Both the position numbers and the translations under genes were made by a program. This document shows, in pieces, positions 60,180 to 64,000 of a stretch of DNA of 64,000 bases. The notes beneath the pieces were generated by a model. That model ran no database searches. It was not told the origin of the DNA and saw nothing but the letters and a program-made list of their open reading frames with translations. Source of the stretch: Armatimonadota bacterium (GTDB lineage: Bacteria; Armatimonadota; Fimbriimonadia; Fimbriimonadales; Fimbriimonadaceae); assembly GCA_029781035.1 (NCBI GenBank), contig JAKOXK010000096.1, forward strand, positions 47,880-111,879. The letters are read 5' to 3'. Each line of letters opens with the position of its first letter. The stretch's first letter is position 1.

Positions 60180-62486
60180 ATGCACAGAAGGGCGATTATC
60201 TTCTGTCTGCTGCTAAGCACCGTCGCTTCAGCCGAGACAGTCAAAGTCGACATCTTGCTCGGGGGCAAGCCGATCGGCACCAACACCTGGACTGAGTCAC
60301 CAGACGGCACGGTCGACTCGGTCACCAAGATCAGCGTCCAAGGGGTCAACATCGACAGTCACCTGACGGGGCACCTTGTCAAGGGCCAGCTGGACGACTG
60401 CGTGCTCGAAGAGGGTATGGGCACCCGCAAAGGCAAAGCCGTCTGGAAGGATGACAGCCTGGACGCCTGGCAAAACAACACCCAGAACGCAAAGGGCGTC
60501 AAGACGAAGCTCAGAGGCAAGCCGTTCTTCGCGTCGTACCACCCGATGCTCTGGCAGACCGTGTGGCGCTCATGCGCAGGCAAGCCGCCTGCAGATGGAA
60601 TGGATGTTGTGAACATCAACTCCTTTGCCCCGATAAAGATGAAGTTCAGCGTGCAGGCGACGACGGCCGAAACGGAATCGGGAGCCAAGAGCGTCGAGAT
60701 TTGGAGCACGGACGTGGCAGGCACCCAAATGCAGCTGGCCTTCACGTCCGCAGGCAAGATCCTCGGCATGAACGTACCCTCGCAAGACGCGCAGTTCGTG
60801 CTGAACGGCTTCAAAGGCGTCTTCGTCGACCCGCTCAGCAAGTACCCAGAACTGAGCCAACCGACCTTCAAGACCGCGACACTTGAGCGTGTGCGCATGC
60901 CCATGCGGGACGGAGTGAACATGATGGCCGACATCTCACGGCCGTTGCCTGAAGGGAGATATCCGACCATCTTGATCCGGACCCCCTACGGCAGACAGGT
61001 TTCGCTGATGACGATGGACTGGCTCGTCAAGCGAGGCTATGTCGTCGTGTCGCAAGACGTCCGGGGCCGAGGAGGCAGTGATGGCGATTTCGACCCTCTC
61101 GTTTGGGAGAAAAAGGACGGCTACGACACGATCGATTGGATCACCAAGCAGCCTTGGAGCGATGGAAAGGTCGGCATGATCGGCGGCAGTTACCTGGGCT
61201 ATGTCCAGTGGGCCGCGGCAGCCTCCGGACACCCGGGGCTCAAGTGCATCGTTCCGCAGGTCAGCCCGCCCGAGCCCGACAAGAACTTCCCATGGGACAA
61301 CGGCGCCTTTATGCTCATCTCGGACATCTGGTGGACGCGGGTCGTGTTCGACCGTTCGAGCAACACGTCTGTCGCCTTTGACCCGATGAAGAACCTGAAG
61401 TCGTTAAAGGCACTGCCTCTGACCCAGGTCGACAACGAGTTCCACGGCAAGAACCTGACTTTCTGGGATAGCTGGGTCCGCCGGTCGTCGCTCAGCGATT
61501 GGGGGGACGTCTTCACGACCGAGGACGTGTCCCGGGTCAAGATTCCTGTCCTCCACGTCAGCGGCGTATGGGATGGTGACGGAGCGGGCACGATGATCCA
61601 CTGGCAGGCCCTTCGCGGTCACGGCAATCAATGGCTCATTTTCGGCCCTTGGACGCACCTCTTTAACAGCGCGACGAAGGTTGGCGACATCGACTACGGA
61701 AGCAAGTCCGTCCTCGAGCTCAATTCGGTGTACCTGAGGTTCTTCGACGAGTTCCTCAAGGACAAGACGGTGGGCATGGAGAAGCTGCCGAGGGTCAGGT
61801 TCTTTTTGACGGGGACGAACGCCTGGCTGACAGGCCCGGACTGGCCCTTGCCCCAGGAAACGCAGACGACGTGGTACCTGTCAGGCGGCAAAGCGAACGG
61901 TTCCGCAGGTGATGGCCAACTGTCCGACAAGCCGGGTAAGGGCCGAGACCAATATATCTATGACCCGAACAACGTCGCCTTCAGGGCCGACTCGATCGAC
62001 GTCAACGTCGGTGGAGGCACGACGACAGTGCCGAAATCAGAGTTCAAGGACAACGTCCTGATTTACCGGACGGAGCCATTTGCGACGCCCTCGGCGCTCA
62101 CGGGCCCCCTGCGCGCTGAGCTCTACGTTTCGACTACGGCCAAGGACGCGACCTTCCACGTGACCGTCGGCGATCAGTCGCAAAGCGGTGACATCCGGAT
62201 CATCGGCATGACCGGGACGGACCGGGTCACGTACCAAGACGGCAAGTGGCGTTCGATTCAGCCGAACAAGGTGTACAAGATCACCGTGCAGCCTTGGTGG
62301 TTCGCGCACCAGTTCGAGAAGGGCCACCGCCTGGTCGTCATGGTGCAGAGCGACATGTACCCGCGCTTCGCCCGGAACCCAGGCACGGGTGTCCCTGACT
62401 GGCAAGCAACGAAGCTGGTCAAGGCGACGCAATCGGTCTGGAAGGATGCCAAACACCCGAGCCGAATCACGCTCTGGAAACTCTGA
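60180..62486 (+). CDS. CocE/NonD-family exported hydrolase (X-Pro dipeptidyl-peptidase type)
   Basis: The 768-residue protein has a signal peptide (AIIFCLLLSTVASAETV) and an N-terminal domain of about 220 residues of unclear type. The alpha/beta-hydrolase domain of the S15/CocE family then begins MRDGVNMMADISRPLPEGRY: VVSQDVRGRGGSDGDF (oxyanion/acid region), GMIGGSYLGYVQWAAAAS with the nucleophile Ser near residue 338, and HVSGVWDGDG near 460 with the Asp. A C-terminal jellyroll (LYVSTTAKDATFHVTV) completes it. Substrates of this family range from prolyl peptides to esters; the export signal implies periplasmic or outer action. Confidence 0.92.
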   Translation: MHRRAIIFCLLLSTVASAETVKVDILLGGKPIGTNTWTESPDGTVDSVTKISVQGVNIDSHLTGHLVKGQLDDCVLEEGMGTRKGKAVWKDDSLDAWQNNTQNAKGVKTKLRGKPFFASYHPMLWQTVWRSCAGKPPADGMDVVNINSFAPIKMKFSVQATTAETESGAKSVEIWSTDVAGTQMQLAFTSAGKILGMNVPSQDAQFVLNGFKGVFVDPLSKYPELSQPTFKTATLERVRMPMRDGVNMMADISRPLPEGRYPTILIRTPYGRQVSLMTMDWLVKRGYVVVSQDVRGRGGSDGDFDPLVWEKKDGYDTIDWITKQPWSDGKVGMIGGSYLGYVQWAAAASGHPGLKCIVPQVSPPEPDKNFPWDNGAFMLISDIWWTRVVFDRSSNTSVAFDPMKNLKSLKALPLTQVDNEFHGKNLTFWDSWVRRSSLSDWGDVFTTEDVSRVKIPVLHVSGVWDGDGAGTMIHWQALRGHGNQWLIFGPWTHLFNSATKVGDIDYGSKSVLELNSVYLRFFDEFLKDKTVGMEKLPRVRFFLTGTNAWLTGPDWPLPQETQTTWYLSGGKANGSAGDGQLSDKPGKGRDQYIYDPNNVAFRADSIDVNVGGGTTTVPKSEFKDNVLIYRTEPFATPSALTGPLRAELYVSTTAKDATFHVTVGDQSQSGDIRIIGMTGTDRVTYQDGKWRSIQPNKVYKITVQPWWFAHQFEKGHRLVVMVQSDMYPRFARNPGTGVPDWQATKLVKATQSVWKDAKHPSRITLWKL

Positions 62487-62519
62487 AGCGTAGGTGCGAG
62501 GATAGGACAGTCAGGCTTT

Positions 62520-63653
62520 GTGGCCCGGACTTCACTTGACCAGCTTGAGCGGGTGCTCGAGCTGGCTCGTGGTCAAGCCGCCACCCCGAAGAACATCGAG
62601 CGGGTGGCGGCTGTCTGCGGTGGAGACGCTGCACAGTGGGCCTTCACGCAGTGGGCATTGCGGGATCGAGCCCGTGCCAAGTTCGCCCTGGCGGGCGAGA
62701 TGCTGTTCGACCGCGATGGGCTGGAGATGGCCAGCCACGAGGAACTCGCGGAAAGCATCAACCCGATGGCCATTCCCCTCGACGTACGGGCCGCTGACCT
62801 GACCGCGGGAATTGGCGCCGACCTCGTTGGACTCGCCAAAGGCCGCGAAGCCGTCGGCTACGAAACGGATCCTGACCGAGCCTTTCTTTGCCGCCACAAC
62901 CTCCGCATCCATGGAAGGTTGGCAGAGGTCAGAGAGGAGGACAGTTTGACGTCTCTCTGGGACTTCGATTATGCTTACGCCGACCCGGCCCGCCGGCTCA
63001 ATGGACGGCGGACACTGACGCCTTCTGACTTCTCACCACCCTTGGGCGAACTTACATCAAGGATGCGTGCACTCAGGCGCGGGGTCGTCAAGCTCACGCC
63101 CATGCTGTCTGACCCGTTGTTGGCGTCCCTTAGCCAGGACCGCGTCTTTGTGAGTCATCGCGGCGAGTGCAAGGAGTGCCTGGTGACGGTGGGCACAGAG
63201 CCATGGACGGAGCGGTCTGGCGTCTGGAGCTTTGAGGCGGGCCGACAAGTGTGGCTGCCCGGTGAGACCCCACTTGGCTCATCCCTGACCGAACCGCTGG
63301 CGTTTGTCCACGAGGCCGACCCAGCCGTCGTCCGCGCACACGGTCTGGGAAACTATGGCTTACCCGGGTTAGGCGATTCAAACGGATATTTGACCTCGGG
63401 CAGTGTCGCCGATCCGAGTGTGGGGCTCGCATCGTTTGAGACCCGATGGACCGGATCCTGGCGTCCAGCCGCCGTCAAGCAAGTGCTAAAGTCGTTGTCG
63501 GCACGCGTTGACGCCGTCAAGACGCGCGGTGTAGCAGTCGACGTCCGCAAGGCCGCGTCACAGGTTCAAACGGAGGGCGGCGAGGCCCTTGTCCTGATCC
63601 TCTACCCTGTTAGCAAGCAGGTTCGCGCTGTGATAGGGTCGAGAGTTTCGTAG
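62520..63653 (+). CDS. Class I SAM-dependent methyltransferase with THUMP-like C-terminal domain
   Basis: GTG 62520 gives 377 residues. The methyltransferase core shows DLTAGIGADLVGLAKGREAV with a SAM-binding D-x-x-x-G-x-G, an acidic end to strand 2 (GYETDPDRA), and the motif AYADPARRLNGRR where N6-adenine or RsmD-like enzymes have DPPY/DPAR. The C-terminal third matches the THUMP-like domain seen after such cores, ending ALVLILYPVSKQVRAVIGS. The target is probably RNA, but no member with a proven substrate comes to mind. Confidence 0.85.
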   Translation: MARTSLDQLERVLELARGQAATPKNIERVAAVCGGDAAQWAFTQWALRDRARAKFALAGEMLFDRDGLEMASHEELAESINPMAIPLDVRAADLTAGIGADLVGLAKGREAVGYETDPDRAFLCRHNLRIHGRLAEVREEDSLTSLWDFDYAYADPARRLNGRRTLTPSDFSPPLGELTSRMRALRRGVVKLTPMLSDPLLASLSQDRVFVSHRGECKECLVTVGTEPWTERSGVWSFEAGRQVWLPGETPLGSSLTEPLAFVHEADPAVVRAHGLGNYGLPGLGDSNGYLTSGSVADPSVGLASFETRWTGSWRPAAVKQVLKSLSARVDAVKTRGVAVDVRKAASQVQTEGGEALVLILYPVSKQVRAVIGSRVS

Positions 63654-63693
63654 GGCCACCCTAAACAGCACGGAAAAGGAGCCGACAATCCTA

Positions 63694-63712
63694 CTGGGCC
63701 CACCTGGCCCAG
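63694..63712. repeat. Perfect palindrome before zinc-finger gene
   Basis: CTGGGCC-CACCT-GGCCCAG lies 30 bases before the last gene. It has no T-run. It may be an operator for the downstream gene or a weak terminator of the methyltransferase gene. Confidence 0.35.
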
Positions 63713-63741
63713 CCAAGAAAACCTTACAAGGATTGTCAGGG

Positions 63742-64000
63742 ATGCCGGTTACAACCATCGAGTGCCAGCTGACTCAAGCTCAAGTCAAGCGCTACATTTC
63801 GGGCGCGGACTTGCCTGACGACGTACTCAACGCGCTTGAGCGCCACCTCAAGGCTTGCCCGGAGTGCATGGCCGAGGCCAACCGCCAACGAGAAGCGAAT
63901 GGTGGTGCCCCAGTCGAGGTGGCGCAAGCCCTCATCGAGACTGAGGCAAAAGCCACCTTGTGGTCGAAGGCGCTGGGTAAGTTCGCCAAGACCTCTGGAG
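63742..64000 (+). CDS. Zinc-finger (anti-sigma zf-HC2-like) protein, 5' part
   Basis: ATG 63742 follows AAGGATTGTCAGGG and the frame runs off the window after 86 codons. The first 45 residues hold the putative zinc-finger pattern CQLTQAQVKRYISGADLPDD and ALERHLKACPECMAEA, in which His and the C-x2-C cysteines match the zf-HC2 domain of anti-sigma factors and related membrane proteins. The continuation (LIETEAKATLWSKALGKFAK) is basic and could lead to a membrane helix outside the window. It could be an anti-sigma factor or a FecR/kinase-associated regulator. Confidence 0.75.
   Translation, partial: MPVTTIECQLTQAQVKRYISGADLPDDVLNALERHLKACPECMAEANRQREANGGAPVEVAQALIETEAKATLWSKALGKFAKTSG

Noticed and set aside
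1..64000. rRNA, tRNA, CRISPR arrays, prophage, transposases, integrases, origin signals
   Set aside because: I read intergenic gaps on both strands and found no support for any of these; the longest gaps (36479-36772, 41036-41311, 58183-58498) are described above.

Overview
The window looks like chromosomal housekeeping DNA from a GC-rich (about 60 % by eye) diderm bacterium, most likely Armatimonadota, class Fimbriimonadia. This is an inference from gene content: an SLH-domain porin instead of an OmpA-type anchor, a complete Lpt export set (lptC, lptA, lptB, lptF/G type), a DUF3084 protein, a PEP-CTERM protein, a secreted tricorn-type protease, a Ycf45/SpoIIIAA-type ATPase and many TTG/GTG starts. 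I saw no rRNA, tRNA, CRISPR, phage or IS element. Coding density is very high, and neighbouring genes often overlap by ATGA, GTGA or TTGA.

Layout. 1-9.5 kb: CorC fragment, coaD, pheA, the c-di-AMP module cdaA-cdaR with a GNAT gene, metK, an isochorismatase-like hydrolase, and fahA with an unnamed partner. 9.5-15 kb: an orphan ANTAR response regulator, then HIT - uracil-DNA glycosylase - fused nanE/nanK, a sarcosine-oxidase-like flavoenzyme and plsC. 15-19.5 kb: glcD-glcE-acyl-CoA dehydrogenase-like genes on the minus strand, then tmk and a lone CheW protein. 21-27.5 kb: a seven-gene minus-strand run, rlmN-lptC-lptA-lptB-lptF-DUF3084-YqgF-like, which is the envelope lipid-export locus. 27.5-41 kb: HtrA protease, Ycf45-like ATPase, GH116 glycosidase, YjbQ, a coiled-coil protein, a GAF sensor, endonuclease IV, an ECF sigma factor with its membrane partner, and phosphomannomutase. 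41-47.5 kb: the SLH porin behind a hairpin-rich leader, a small exported protein, a tricorn-like protease and Hsp20. 47.6-53 kb: M42 aminopeptidase, ccmABCD, a 5'-nucleotidase-like protein, secG and a CBS-DUF1385 fusion. 53-57.2 kb: three tandem, diverged paralogues of an uncharacterised membrane-anchored family. 57.3-64 kb: pdxS, two exported proteins (one PEP-CTERM), a CocE-type hydrolase, a THUMP-like methyltransferase and the start of a zinc-finger protein.

The strongest observations that ordinary annotation would miss are: a recurring promoter arrangement that puts a TANNNT box 5-7 bases before the start codon (likely leaderless mRNAs); the paralogue trio with a pseudopilin-like C-terminal signature; a good intrinsic terminator with no gene feeding it, which suggests a small RNA at about 36.5-36.77 kb; the structured leader of the porin gene; a G-quadruplex-type repeat upstream of pdxS; and an 89-base ccmC/ccmD reading-frame overlap. 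None of these is proven by sequence alone.
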